This document shows, piece by piece, positions 26,041 through 38,622 of a DNA stretch of 64,000 nucleotides. Source of the DNA: Nipponacmea schrenckii (lineage: Eukaryota > Mollusca > Gastropoda > Lottiidae); assembly GCA_030562195.1 (NCBI GenBank), contig CM060199.1, positions 18,248,338-18,312,337 on the forward strand, in the 5' to 3' direction. The notes beneath the pieces were generated by a model. That model did not search any database, was not told the origin of the DNA, and was given only the letters and a program-made list of their open reading frames with translations. Numbering within the stretch: the first letter of the stretch is position 1; each line of letters starts with the position of its first letter. Made by a program: the position numbers and the translations under genes.

Positions 26041-26884
26041 AACGTAAAGAACCACGGCTATGCTATAGAACCCCAAGAAAAGTGGTATTTAGTAAAAAAA
26101 AAGGTTGGTTGATATATAACATAGAAGTATTACCAATTCTAAGATTGTTATCAAAGTGACTTGTCTGTTATAATTAATACTAGTTAATTAGTAACACCTC
26201 ATTACTAGACTCCTGGGGTCAGGATTTCTAGGGGATATATCTGGCAGCAGTATAGATGAAGATAACGGTTATCTATATCAGATAACAATGACAGTTGAAA
26301 GAGAGATTTAAATCTTCCTTTGTACAAGATATCCAGAGGCATTATTTTCAAAAACTTTGAAGATCTTTTGGACAATGGAAGTAGAATTGCGACCAGTACT
26401 TTTTACATGTATATAACTTGATATCCAAAATACAAAGAAAATGTTGACCTTCCTGACCTGTTCAAATTGGCAGAGCATATATCTATTATAGTTTGTTTAA
26501 GGTTCAGTAGAGAGATAATTAAATGTTTAGGAATAATTAAAAATGGTTCATTCAGTGTAATCCTGGATTTCCCTGTTATAAACCAATCAGAAATCAAGTA
26601 GAAATCTCCACCAGGAAATATCTAGTATCAGAGATTATAAAAGGTATTTTATTGGTTCAACTGCTGCATGTTTACCACCTGTCCATTCCTTTATCATTTT
26701 TTTGTGACAATTTTATATTATGTCCTGCTTGATGATGAGAACATTATGCTATATTTTCTAAGAATATATTTGGTTCATTTCTAGAAACTGATTAGCTATA
26801 TTTTTATATATCCTTTTGCAGTTTTTTTTCTATTCATTTTAAACTCCATTTTATAGAATTTGTTTCTGCAATTCAAGATTTACA

Positions 26885-27035
26885 AGGAAAACAACTGGCC
26901 ATGACCGGCTCCTTTCTACCAGCTGGTCCTTGGCCAAACCAAATCCGCATCCAATAATAGCTGGGTGGACTGGAATTATGAGTGAAGATGATTTTGACTC
27001 TCCGGGCATATTAGAACTCACGTCCAACATTTTCA
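26885..27035 (-). mobile_element. tRNA-derived SINE fragment (family 2, copy 2)
   Basis: Second copy of the family at 25905-26040, sharing AGCTGGGTGGACTGGAATTA and then TGAGTGAAGAT. Minus-strand GGACGTGAGTTCTAATATG again resembles a worn B-box. A 61-codon minus-strand frame here is a by-product. Confidence 0.45.
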
Positions 27036-27416
27036 AAGTGTCTAGCTAAAAACAGAGCTTCAAATATACCAAGCAGTCTTAGTATAAACCTATTTGTACA
27101 TTTTGCACTATTCAAAATCTTTATGAAAGAGAAATATCACATTACACAAAAGAAAACCAAAACTGATATGCGAACAATATCAAGGAAGTAGATAATGATG
27201 AAATGAGTTCAAGATTACGTACTTTATGAAAGTTATCAAAAACTATTTTGAAGAATTGCCACCAAAATATAATGTATGGTAGATAGTATTTACTAGTAGT
27301 GTACAGTGTATAGGTATTGAGTAGTAGAAAGGTCAGAGTAAAAAGTAATTATATATTGACTGCTACAGACATCAGCATGAATCCTAATTAACGTATATTT
27401 GGTGTTTTAATTTTAG

Positions 27417-27470
27417 ACCTCAGCCAGATGTTTACCTCATTGTAATACCTACACTGACTTCAGTTTACAG
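27417..27470 (+). other. Candidate 5'UTR exon of RasGRP
   Basis: A 54-nt segment is bounded by a good acceptor (TGTTTTAATTTTAG, ending 27416) and a strong donor (CAG/GTAAGTTAG at 27471). The first RasGRP coding exon opens at an acceptor (53055), so at least one upstream non-coding exon must exist, and this is the best candidate I noticed. It would imply a 25.6-kb intron. The evidence is splice-site quality only. Confidence 0.25.
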
Positions 27471-27689
27471 GTAAGTTAGAATAACAATTCATTTGCTATT
27501 TTGAAATGACCAAATCTTATCATGTTGCTCTGGATAAAATTGTACTACTGACTGGAGCACCTCTATCAACCTCTTGTAGAGCAACTAAAATCATCAATAT
27601 TGCATACAGTGGAGAAAACCTCCTATTATTATGATTTTATACTAAGACATGAAATTAATATATCCATCATAACCATCCATACTTGGACA

Positions 27690-27870
27690 TTCTAGAAGGC
27701 CTAATTCTTGACTGATTTTGACAAAACTTGGTGTGAGTGTAATCACCAAAGGATAAACCCTATTGAAAATGAGAAAAGTTGAAAAATAGATAATATGGGT
27801 TGTTGCCCTTGTTCTTTTAATTTGTAGATCATCAATACTATAGAAGGCACAATTCTTGCATGATTAATAT
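27690..27870 (-). repeat. Single 161-bp-family monomer, inverted
   Basis: On the minus strand this reads through the same landmarks as the array at 17.6-19.5 kb: AGAACAAGGGCAACAACCC, a GTTTATCC box (plus GGATAAAC near 27752), a CACACCAAGTTTTGTCAAAA segment, and TCAAGAATTAGGCCTTCTAG. It spans about one unit. It is a remnant of another insertion of the same element. Confidence 0.65.
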
Positions 27871-28606
27871 TGTTCATAATATCATCCCAGAAAGATAAAA
27901 GAAGTGTATGACTGAAAGTTGAAAAGTTCATACTATAGTGAAATAAAATCAAAAATCTAAAATAAATCAAGACGTGCAGGCCTATCAGAAAAGCTTCTGT
28001 TGAAGACAGTTGGTTTCATGCACTGAAATTGGTATACAATTTTCAATCTGATGACCTATGTCTTTAAAACTGTCTAATACTTACACACAAATGATGACTA
28101 AGTAATATGAAAAATAAAGTTCATAAATTTGTATCAATATTGAAAATCTAGTCATACCTCAAAGGCATTCAGGGTTAAATTGGTAAAATATTTCAAATAG
28201 TTATACTGTTCAAAAAGGGTAAATATTCTATCATATTTGATAGTCATCTGTTTTGTATATTTGAGATTTGATATATAAACCTATCAGGTCCTAAAAATGT
28301 GATGCTCAAATGGAACATTCAAAGCATTTGAGACAGAATTTGAAAAGAAGGGTAAGCTTATATTTTTAGGGTTTTATATTTGAAAACCTTTTCCTCTATT
28401 TACACCATTCCAAATTTCAATCAGACATCTGTGATTCCTGCTATTCCACTATCATAGTGTTTGATGACATCACAAATTATCCAATAATTAAGTGGTGTCG
28501 AAGTAGTTGCCCTAACCCAGTCACTACTTCTAAAAGACCAAATACACATTAAAATATTTACCATTAAAAATTCCATCAAAATACAACTGTTTGTTCTATG
28601 TTGATC

Positions 28607-29775
28607 TCATTGGCAATTCTCAGAATCCTTACTCATTGACAATTCTGTTTTTAAAAGTCTGATTCACTGATAACTCGGTTTTCATAATCCTGACTCATTT
28701 ACAACTCGATTTTCAGGATCCTGACTAATTGACAATTAAGGTTCTAAAATCCTGATTCATTAACAGTTCTGTTTTTGGAATCCTGACTCAGTTTTCAGAA
28801 TCCCGACTAATTGACAACTTGGTTTCCATAGTCCTGACTCATTGACAACTCAGTTTTCAGAATCTTTACTCATTGCAAATTTAGTTTTTAGAATCCTGAC
28901 TCATTGACAGTTCTGTGTTTGTGATCTTGACTCATTGACAACTCTGTATTTGGAATCCTGACTCATTGACAATTCATTTTTTTGAATCCTGACTCAGTGA
29001 CAAATCCATTTTCGAATTCCTGACTCATTGACGGTTCTCAAGATCCTGGCTAATTGACAATATGATTTTGAGAATACTGACTCATTGACAATTCTGTTTT
29101 CAAGATCCTGACTAATGGACAATTTGGTTTTGAGAATACTGACTCATACTGACTCATTGACAGTTCTGTTTTCAATATTCAGACTCATTGACAAAGTTCT
29201 GATTTTGAGAATACTGAATCATTGACAATTTGATTTTGAAAATACTGACTCATTGACAATTTGATTTTGAGAATTCTGACTCATTGACAATTTGATTTTG
29301 AGAATCCTGACTCATTGACAATTTGATTTTGAAAATACTGACTCATTGACAATTTGATTTTGAGAATTCTGACTCATTGACAATTTGATTTTGAGAATCC
29401 TGACTCATTGACAATTTGATTTTGAGAATCCTGACTCATTGACAATTTGATTTTGAGAATCCTGACTCATTGACAATTTGATTTTGAGAATACTTACTCA
29501 TTGACAATTCTGTTTTTGTTATCTTTACTCATTGACAACTCTTTTTTTTGTATCCTGATTCATTGACAATTCCTTTTTCAAAAATCCTGACAGTTCTGTT
29601 TTCAAGATACTGACTAATGGACAATTTGGTTTTGAGAATCCTGACTCATTGACAATTTGGTTTTGAGAATCCTGACACATTGACAATTTGATTTTGAGAA
29701 TACTGACTCATGGACAATTTGATTTTGAGAATACTGAGTCATTGACAGTTCTGTTTACTGAGTCCCTGACAATTC
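28607..29775 (+). repeat. 31-bp minisatellite rich in TGACTCA
   Basis: About 36 tandem units of roughly 31 bp, consensus GACTCATTGACAATTTGATT followed by TTGAGAATCCT. The outer units are diverged, while a central block (about 29220-29500) is nearly homogeneous, showing recent local amplification. By my count 22 units carry a perfect AP-1 type heptamer (21 TGACTCA, one TGAGTCA). No coding potential. Confidence 0.9.
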
Positions 29776-30102
29776 TATTTAAAAAAAACAACTCTTTGAA
29801 TTATAACAGTCTTATAAGGAACCTGATCCATTCACATTGCAAATGCGATTGTAACTGGTTTTATTCTAGTTCTGAGTTTAAGAATTAATTGACATTATTA
29901 TTATATGAATGGAAGTTATTTTCAGAATTGTGTGGAGTGGTTTATTTATATCAAACTATTCCATCAATTGACTCCTCCCCTACCCACTCTTAAACATTGT
30001 CAAACTGAATACTATAAGGCTACAATTTGAAAATGTCTGTTTTTCGGCAAATCATAATATAATTCTCCTACTCAGTTTTGAACCCTATGGGTTCACTGTC
30101 AT

Positions 30103-30310
30103 CTAGGCACAAATATTTCAAGCATTAGTCAGACACGGTACTTAAGGCACACTTCTTTTAGGCATAGGATATAAAGGCACAAAATTATTTAGGCACCTTT
30201 TCAATTGATCACACAGTTTTTAGGCACACTGTGTTGTCTCAGTGTCATTTAGGCACATCTTTATTTACTCACATAGCGGTATTCATTTAGGCACATATTT
30301 AATAAGACAC
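30103..30310 (+). repeat. Irregular short repeat of TTTAGGCAC
   Basis: AGGCAC or AGGCAT recurs near 30105, 30145, 30159, 30175, 30191, 30222, 30251 and 30289, usually as TTTAGGCAC, at spacings of 14-40 bp. It looks like a worn minisatellite. No function is apparent. Confidence 0.6.
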
Positions 30311-30619
30311 TTTATCACTGCTTACAGTTTTATGGACCTGGAAATAAAACTCTAGTAGACTATTCATGAGAAAGCTATGTCTTAAAGTATTTTAGTGGAA
30401 TTTCTAGAACAACAGACATCTGACTTAAAATTGGAATGGTGCAAGTCAATTCTATCAATGCCCAAGATATACAAGAAATGTATGCTTTATAATCACCCAC
30501 AATTACTTAAGTCTCTTTATTTTATCTAATTTGTGAAACTTAATGAAACATGTGTGGATTTTGTTCAAACTCTTAAGATTTGGTTTATCCACAGCAAGCT
30601 TAAATAAGTATGCATTTTA

Positions 30620-30660
30620 AACCTTTTAGACATAACTTTAAACCTGTGCCAGTGTCTTCT
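30620..30660 (+). repeat. Dispersed repeat segment, also at 56897-56945
   Basis: TTTTTAGACATAACTTTAAA and the following CCTGTGCCAGTG occur both here and just right of the inverted-repeat element at 56.9 kb. A nearby segment (30410-30445, ACAGACATCTGACTTAAAAT) also resembles 40718-40745. These are fragments of one or more unclassified interspersed repeats. Confidence 0.5.
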
Positions 30661-33005
30661 TTTGAATAGTGACTAGTTACGAATAGTACTGGTTTCTTTT
30701 CGACCACCCTTATCTCTTAAGATTAAAGTTCTAACAAAATTTATACCATTAGACATTATGTCAGTAAAAATAGAAACATAACAAAATGAATTTTGGCCTG
30801 AAATAGTGAGTCTTGATACCTTGATATATTCATTGATGTTAATATCAAAACACCCTAATCAATTCATTATTTCTCCCTCATTAATTCTGTCTATAGGTAA
30901 ATATTGAATAGAGAGAGAAAGAATACTGAATCTAAATTTAACCTTTAATGTAGTTATTTTAAGCTGATGTAGTATGAAAATAGTTAAGTCGGTTTATTAC
31001 AGTTGATTAGATATTGTTACCAGATTCTATAGATGATAAAAAAAACAATCAACTATTTCATTTATATATTTTCTAATAAGAGAAATCAAGTCCATATGTT
31101 AAGAACAGTAGATCAGACATTTCAATGCAAACTACCTTTGTTTGGACAACTGCATTATATTCAATTGATAAAGCACAAATCAAGGAAGATATTAATAAAT
31201 ATTAGGTAGATGCAAAGGGTAAAATTTTTGTACAAAATTTTAGGTTTTTACAATTGTTCCTTAGTTTATTTTTTGTTCATTTATTCTTTTCTTGTTCGTT
31301 CGTTTTTCATTCGTCACTGGCCTCGTGGATGTGTTTTTTTTGCTGTATGTTTTCTATTGTTGTTGTTTTGTTGCTTGTTGGCGATTCCTGTATGTGGGTT
31401 GGGGGTTGAGGAGTGGAGTGGTGTATCCATGGTGTTGTTCTTGCTGGTAAGCAAAAGCTGACCGATGATCTATTTACTGCTGGTAAGCAAAAGGGCCAAC
31501 ATCACTATCCTTGCAAATTTTTCCCATTGCACATTGCATAAAATTGCCTTTTCCTAGCCGTTCAGGTGCAACATATGAAATATACAGCTCATTTTCAAGG
31601 TCCAATGTCATAAATGATAGAAATACGGCTGACCGAGTTTAAATGGATGTCTGTTCAGACGTCATTGTTAACTCAACTATATTGTTCTATTGCTTATTAC
31701 AATTAACATGTCCCATAATAGTTAATTTGACATTGATTTTTTCAATGTTAATAACACTTTGACTTTGATCCCACACTTTCCTACACACTACATTGTGTTG
31801 GCCAATATGATGTATTATGCAATATCAGAAATACTTTATGGCGACCAAAATAGACATCTTAATGACAATGAAGGGAGAGTTTTTAAAGAAGCAATATTTG
31901 ATAAGGTCCATATCATGTTAGATATTAGGGTAGAACAATCTGTGAGAAATTAAACACATGAAGAAAGCTGTCTGAGAGTTATCAAGAAAGAATTGATTTT
32001 ATACCACCTTGCGTAAAATGAGATCTAAATTTAGCTCAATCAGGCTATTTTTATCTGAGTTAGCTGTGTATAAGTCTCGACAATTCTTGCTGGTTTTCTT
32101 AAATCGTTTCAAACCTTTGTCCTTGCTGGCAATTGTTGGATTGATTGTTTTTTCATATGTGTATGCCTACTATCATTTAGGTGTTTTCATTGAGCTTTAG
32201 TCAATATGAGCATTTCTTGTTATCTGATACCTATTTATTCTGTTTGAGAACTACATATATTTGAAAATATGCTCTAAAAATTTGTTAAGAGACAAATCTA
32301 TAAGTTCCCATAGTTCATTTGGAATTGCAATTTAATTCTTTCCATTGCTATTTTAAACAACACATAGCTTTGGTCTGGATAAGTTGAATAAGAAAGAAAA
32401 ATCTGGGTTGGGGCTTGTTTTTGGTTTCAAGGTATAAGGACATTGGTCACAATTTACCATTTATGAAAGCTTTATTATCATTGCAGCTTGTTTTTCGGTT
32501 CATATTGTCACTGATCAGATAAATTTGAACCTGAAGAATATTTGCTTTTTGTAATATGTGTGCTCATTGAAAAACAATCAATAGGTATACTAGGGCTTTG
32601 GATGACCTAAGAATTAGAATAGTTTTTTGTTTATCAGCAGATTAACGGTGTTTAATCCAATATATCCATAAAACCAAGTAATAATTCATTAAACCAAGTT
32701 TTGTAACACTCTTACAAGTGTTTTTTTTTTTCAATACTTAGTTTAAAGGATATGGTTTTATAAAGAGATTCTATAATTTAGTCATGGCAACTGGTAAATC
32801 CAACTGATGAATATAATATAACCATATTTACCAGGTTTGGGAATTTTATGTCCATTCTTAGTGGAAGTATTCCTTAAATTATGTCTTAGGGCCTCAATTT
32901 TTCATTTGTCAGGCAATCCATAAGGTACCTTTAAAACGGCATACATTAACATCAGACAAAAATAACAATGATGCCACTAATAATAACTTTACTACCATTT
33001 ATTAC
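30661..33005. other. Non-coding, no supported feature
   Basis: AT-rich, probably intronic to RasGRP. Short open frames at 31210-31461 and 31759-31953 have low complexity or no recognisable content. No RNA gene is seen. Confidence 0.35.
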
Positions 33006-33095
33006 ATGGGTACATAACTTAGTAACACTAGTTACACATGTCATTTTCTTTTGATGACTATGCATGTAACTGTTGTTGAAACCTTATGTACCCAT
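33006..33095. repeat. Short foldback (inverted repeat)
   Basis: ATGGGTACATAA (33006-33017) is matched by its exact reverse complement TTATGTACCCAT (33084-33095). The arms extend inward imperfectly, for example GTTACACATG against CATGTAAC. The size, about 90 bp, suggests a tiny foldback element or an ordinary hairpin. Confidence 0.6.
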
Positions 33096-33317
33096 TTAAA
33101 GAAGCGTGAATTTATCCAATAATTATAATCTTGTCTTATATATGTGCTCCTGGCTTCTAAATGTTTTCAATCTTATATCACCAGGGCAGATCAACAATGT
33201 TTTATGCCCACAAATAAAGATCATTTCACCATATATTTAGTTCAATAGTTAGAAAAGTCCAATGTATCATTATAAAGTAACAGATCAGAATTTCTATAGT
33301 ATATTATTCTTAAGTAT

Positions 33318-33392
33318 TATTGTACACACAGTTTCAACAATTTACATTGCTTACAGTTTATGATGTAAATTGTTGAAATGTTGTGTACAATA
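33318..33392 (+). ncRNA. 75-nt hairpin, candidate miRNA-like precursor
   Basis: The left arm (33318-33347) begins TATTGTACACA and ends TTTCAACAATTTACAT. The right arm (33363-33392) is its reverse complement at 27 of 30 positions. The three consecutive mismatches form a small internal loop, and a 15-nt loop (33348-33362) separates the arms. The dimensions match an animal pre-miRNA. The mature strand does not match any miRNA I remember. A palindromic transposon remnant is the alternative. Strand is assigned only because the region is probably a RasGRP intron. Confidence 0.35.
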
Positions 33393-36300
33393 AAACTCAG
33401 ACACTATACCATAGAATTGTCTTTAGTTATTTAAGACTTAGAATTGGGATGCTTGGTTTAGTGTCTATTCTAGGAAATGAGGTTTACCACCAGCAGTGTA
33501 AACTAAAATAAAAACCTTGGTAACTTCTTTCTGATTTTCTGACATTTGAAATGAATTGGTTCATGTGATATTTGTAGATTTGATAACTTTTCCTGTTTTT
33601 CTTTTTTTTAAATACTCTTTTCATCATGATGTGTAAGATTCAGATTCATCATTTTCATGTAGTATTTACATTGAAAAAACTTGACAGGATTTTAATAAGA
33701 GGTTCAGTTCCACCCTCATTTATGGTTTAAGCATATGGAAAAATAACACTCTGATGTACTTAAGATTTGGAATCAAATATATATGTAGAAACTTACTCTA
33801 TTTAGGTGCAGTTCCTATTGTTTCATTGTACTTTAGATGACATTCCTATGGGTAAAAACTTGTGGTTATATTTCGGTCAAAACAATAAATGGAGGGAGGG
33901 GTAGTTAAGACTTGACTTTTCTAATACTGTTTTAAATTGTTTCAATGTGCAGATTTCAGACTAAAAGTTCATTTAGCAGACGGCAATTTGTTGAGTTTCT
34001 AAATGTCAGTTTTATTCCATTTTAGAGTAATGAAGAAGTGTTGAATGCCAAAGGATTGCAATAAAAATTTGTTTGTGCCATTGTACCTGTATGATGGTAA
34101 CAGAAAAGAGGAACAGAACTTTGTCTTGTGGATAAACAGATATTTACAGTAATTAACAGGTAAATTAGAACATTTATTACACATCAGAAGAATAGTTTTT
34201 ATGTTTCTGGACACAGGTACATAGTCCGACTTGATTGTTTGGAGGGACATCCAGGGGGAGGGGGGGGGTTGGTGGCAGTCTATTTTTTCAGGGAGCTCTC
34301 TAGCATAGTGATTATAAAAGAGAATTGCTGGATTTAGTCATCCAAAGTCCATAAAGGACTGCAAATGTACAGGTGCCATCAGCTGCTAAAGATCAAGCAA
34401 TCCATATCAAATCAAATCCTATCTGAGATGTTCATGTTCATCTCTAATCAGTACTTGCAGCAGATGGTCAGTGTAAGCCTACCTATTAGAAATTTAACTG
34501 ATTGTGTAATATTTTAAGAGGTTGATTTATCTCTTTTAGAATATTTTGTCATGGGTTGACTTCAGTTATTTGGATTTATTAGAATTCCTCTTGAAGCATA
34601 TCCTTCCTAGATTACAGGCCCTTAGATTTTTCGTATCAAATAAAAGTAAAGGTCTTTAAAACTAGTAGAAGTGATAACAGTTTTAATTCTTGATAAACCC
34701 TGTTATCCTGGAATTAAAAAGACAAAATTGATTTAAACAATATTATATTTCTAATATTCATATTATAAATGTTTACACAAAAAAGAAACAAGCCAAGGTT
34801 TATGCTAATCTATTAAATACAATGTATCAAAATATAGATAAATAAGTATATTAATATATATAATATCTTGAACACTATAATGGTTAAATAGATAATAAGT
34901 ATAATATAAATATAAATATCTTAAGAAAAATGTGCAAAAGTGCATAGGGTTTCCACATCAGACAGGAGTTGTCATCATCAAGAATTCTGCCCATCCACAA
35001 GCACAAATGAAGCTACTGCCTAAGATAGCTTGGCTTGACAAAATTGGATCCACATATTTAATTCTTCTTGGTATTGGTGTATTTCACCGTGTCTGGCAAG
35101 CTTTTTATTCTGTCATTAAGCAATCAGATTGGTTTCAAGGCTGAGGGGAAGTGTTCTGCACTGTGTAACATAGCTTTCTTCCACTACAATGAGTGTACAG
35201 GAAATGATATGACTAATCCTGACCTGATTACAGTTAATCTTCATATCCTAATCTTTATAATCCTTTGAGTTGAATTGTTTTTAGCTGTGAGAAAATCGTG
35301 AGGAAATTACACTGTAGGTTGATAAGGTGAATAGGGTGACAAATGTAAGGCCATACTAATTAAAACGTGATTATGGTATTAAAGCACATGCAATATATTT
35401 AGAAATGAAATGGAGTGTTACTTCCTAATATTCAGCATCTTTTTAAATTAGCATCTGTTCACTCATATCTGACATACAGTCACATATAGTGTGCAATGAG
35501 GGAAATTTTATTCCAATCCCTCTTTTTTGCATCTGAGACGTGTTTGACAACCTCAAATCCAAACGATACCATTGAAAAAGGCAAAATGAGAGTACATAGA
35601 CATGCACTCACAAACTAATAAATGTTGTGACTGTAACACAGAATTAACTGCTGGGTAAAAAATTGTATGGGGAAATTAGGATATTTATGAAATTGGACTA
35701 ATCATAATAGGAAGTATTCAGTTGAAGTGTTGTCAGATAGGATGAGAGAGCAGACTACTATTGTCTGATGACATTTAACACTATTAAATCACCCTGTACT
35801 CAGTATACATACGCCACTTTTTAAAGGCCATTTTTACTCAACTAAGAGATTTGACAGTGAAATGTTATTCTTATACCATCTCCAACAAGATGTCATAAAA
35901 TCATCATTAGGCCAATACAAACATCACTGCCATTCAGTGTTCAGTGAGGAAACTTTTGCAAGGTGCATTAGTCTACTCTTTATTGACTTCTTACGTTCAA
36001 GTAACATGCACTTATACCGTATAACCAACATGTCATGTCATGTCAACCAACCAGTTGCAAGCATGCATTGAAACAAGAAGGTCTTCTTCACCTTTAGATT
36101 CAATCGTTTTTCGTGGATATATCTGACCTTTTTGATTCAATGCCCATGATGATGAAAATTTCTTTAAAAACAAACACACGATTGTGTCAATGCATGTATC
36201 TCCATATCATCCTTTTTTTTATGCGGATATTACCTGATATTACATTGCAAAACTGTATTACAATCAACTGATGTCATGAATCATGGGTACCTAAATTTTA

Positions 36301-36864
36301 TTGACCTAATGTTTTAATAGTGTGTCACATATTTCTGACTAATTTTTTTCTACCTTGTTCTAGAATTGAGGAAGTTACATTAAACAATAAAACTAGGCCT
36401 AGCTAGTACATGTTATAAAATCATTGTCATCCAACTAGATTCATGTATGTAAAGTATTTGTAAACACGATTTATCTATTTATATCATTTATATTCTCTAG
36501 ATAAAATAATGATAGGCAATATTCACAGACAGCGTGTTACAATCACCCTAATATATCCTATTTCTATCGGTTCTCTTCAAACTTTACTCTTAATAGACAC
36601 TAATATTACTTTTGATGGTCATGTTCAAATAAAAAGAAGACTTAAATCAGTTCCCTCCCTGGATTACACCTGAAAAAAATACCCCCTTAATCTTGTCAAA
36701 GCCATTTATTGGGGCTATACAGAGATAATGATGGTTGAATTTAAATAAGCTGGTTTTTTTTTTCAAAATATAGGATATGAGTTGAAGAAACTTTATGATC
36801 TGAAACAAGGAAACTGACAGGTTTCACTAATTTAGGTCCAATAAACAATTTGTCTTTGTTCTGC
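33393..36864. other. Non-coding, no supported feature
   Basis: AT-rich, probably intronic. It includes a short G-run (34259-34269) and several AT-rich stretches. Open frames at 34932-35144 and 35862-36071 lack recognisable content. Confidence 0.35.
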
Positions 36865-36945
36865 CGTCAATTTCGTAAGCCCATAAGGTGCAGAAAAGTA
36901 GGATGTAAAACTCCATTCATTTCATTTCATTTCTGCCTTCAATGA
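36865..36945 (+). repeat. SINE/LINE tail remnant
   Basis: GTAAAACTCCATTCATTT followed by CATTT repeats (about 36907-36935) resembles the 3' tail of tRNA-derived SINEs. The same segment, GTAAAACTCCATTCATTT, occurs in AP2S1 intron 1 (about 8773-8790). Only the tails remain. Confidence 0.4.
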
Positions 36946-38210
36946 TACAATAAGTTTGAATATGGCCAAGAATACTGGTATTAACAAGGGAACAAAAATT
37001 CTTGGCATTGATTCACATCAAAAGGTTAGCTAGTAAAGATATGGTTTGACTGTCCTTTATCAACATGATTTATTTATGATAGGGCAGACACACTGGATTT
37101 TGACCAAGATAATTGTGTCCTCCAAAGTTAACCTACGTTTCCAACACTTTCTCTAGTCATTCTGGTTTCAGAGAATCAGACGGGTTCTTGCTGGATTTTG
37201 AAAAAGTCTCCTGATATAAATTACATTAATTCAAAAAGTCTCAGTATATAAGTATATATATTATATAAAACCAGATGTACCTTCCCTTTAAAGACCAATG
37301 ATATAAATAGGAGTAAAGATTGACACTGTGATGTGACATAAGATGATTGATTAGTGGGAAGGTTAGTGGATAACTTCCCTTTAACCTTCTAGCTAATAGT
37401 ACTTTATACACCTAACTTACCTTAACACTAGAAACTAGCACTGATTTTAACTAACAGTTATTGTGCTACACTTCTCACTTGTCACAGTTAGAAAATCAAG
37501 TCTATAATATGTTTTTAAGGTGGAATTCCTGTCTGAGAGGAAGTAGAGGAAACATTGGAATTTGAAATGAGTTGCAAGCTGGTACTAGTGAATAGTTGGT
37601 ATTGTTTGGCTGTCACTGTTTTTATTAGCTAACAACAGGAAATATTTGAAATTGGTGACAGTCTGAAACTGGAAGTATATGTTGAACATTAAATTTGATT
37701 TCATCACACTTGTTGAGTTTAGTCATGACTTATTGGAAGTAAATATTTGTATTGTGACATAGAAATCAGTTCTATGAAACTGGATAGCAGGAATCACATG
37801 GGATAGTTATAATCTACATGAATTTAATATCCTTCATGTTATGTTGTTCCCTGTTAGCTGATCAGAAAATTTATTGTATATTTCAAACAGCAGCAATCTT
37901 TTGTGACTTTTACATTTTTGTGCTTTGGAATTGCCAAATGTATAAACCCTAAAAACAAACGATGACACCTTCAATTGTGACTAAAACTAAGGTGGTAAAA
38001 AAAAATTGTAATACCCGTATTTAATATACATTATAGTTTTAAAGCGTTCAAATCTGAAGCAAATACAATTGTGAAAGTGATGTGAAAGGATGGATTTTGA
38101 AAGCTTTAATTAAATTATAGGACTTTTACATGTTAATAAGTGATTTAAGATACCAGTACTTTATTTAACACAATCTGAACCTAAACTTACCTAAAGAGTA
38201 GAAAAGGTAG

Positions 38211-38622
38211 GATTCTTGATCTATTTTGTGATTGTACTGGATCAGTTCTTGATATATGTTGTATATTTACTGGTTTGATTCCTGACCTATGTTGTGATTG
38301 TACTGGTATGATTCTTATATTGTGATTGTACTGGTTTGATTCTTATATTGTGATTGTACTGGTAGGACTCTTATATGGTGATTGTACTGGTTTGATTCTT
38401 ATATTGTGATTGTACTGGTAGAAGTCTTATATTGTGATTTTACTGGTAGGAGTCTTATATTGTGATTGTACTGGTAGAAGTCTTATATTGTGATTTTACT
38501 GGTAGGAGTCTTATATTGTGATTGTACTGGTTTGATTCTTATATTGTGATTGTACTGGTTTGATTCTTATATTGTGATTCTACTGGTTTGATTCTTATAT
38601 TGTGATTGTATTGGTTTGTGAT
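38211..38622 (+). repeat. 28-bp minisatellite
   Basis: About 14 units of roughly 28 bp, consensus TGATTCTTATATTGTGATTG followed by TACTGGTT. Two unit types interleave: one with TTTGATTC, the other with TAGAAGTC or TAGGAGTC and a TTTTACTGG variant. No coding content. Confidence 0.85.

Noticed and set aside
28607..29775. Regular 31-bp units considered as a CRISPR array
   Set aside because: There is no alternation of constant repeat and unique spacer; the whole unit repeats, and the context is eukaryotic.
31210..31461. Open frame rich in Phe, Leu and Cys that looks like a membrane protein
   Set aside because: Low-complexity T-rich DNA produces hydrophobic codons in any frame; no splice sites or homology.
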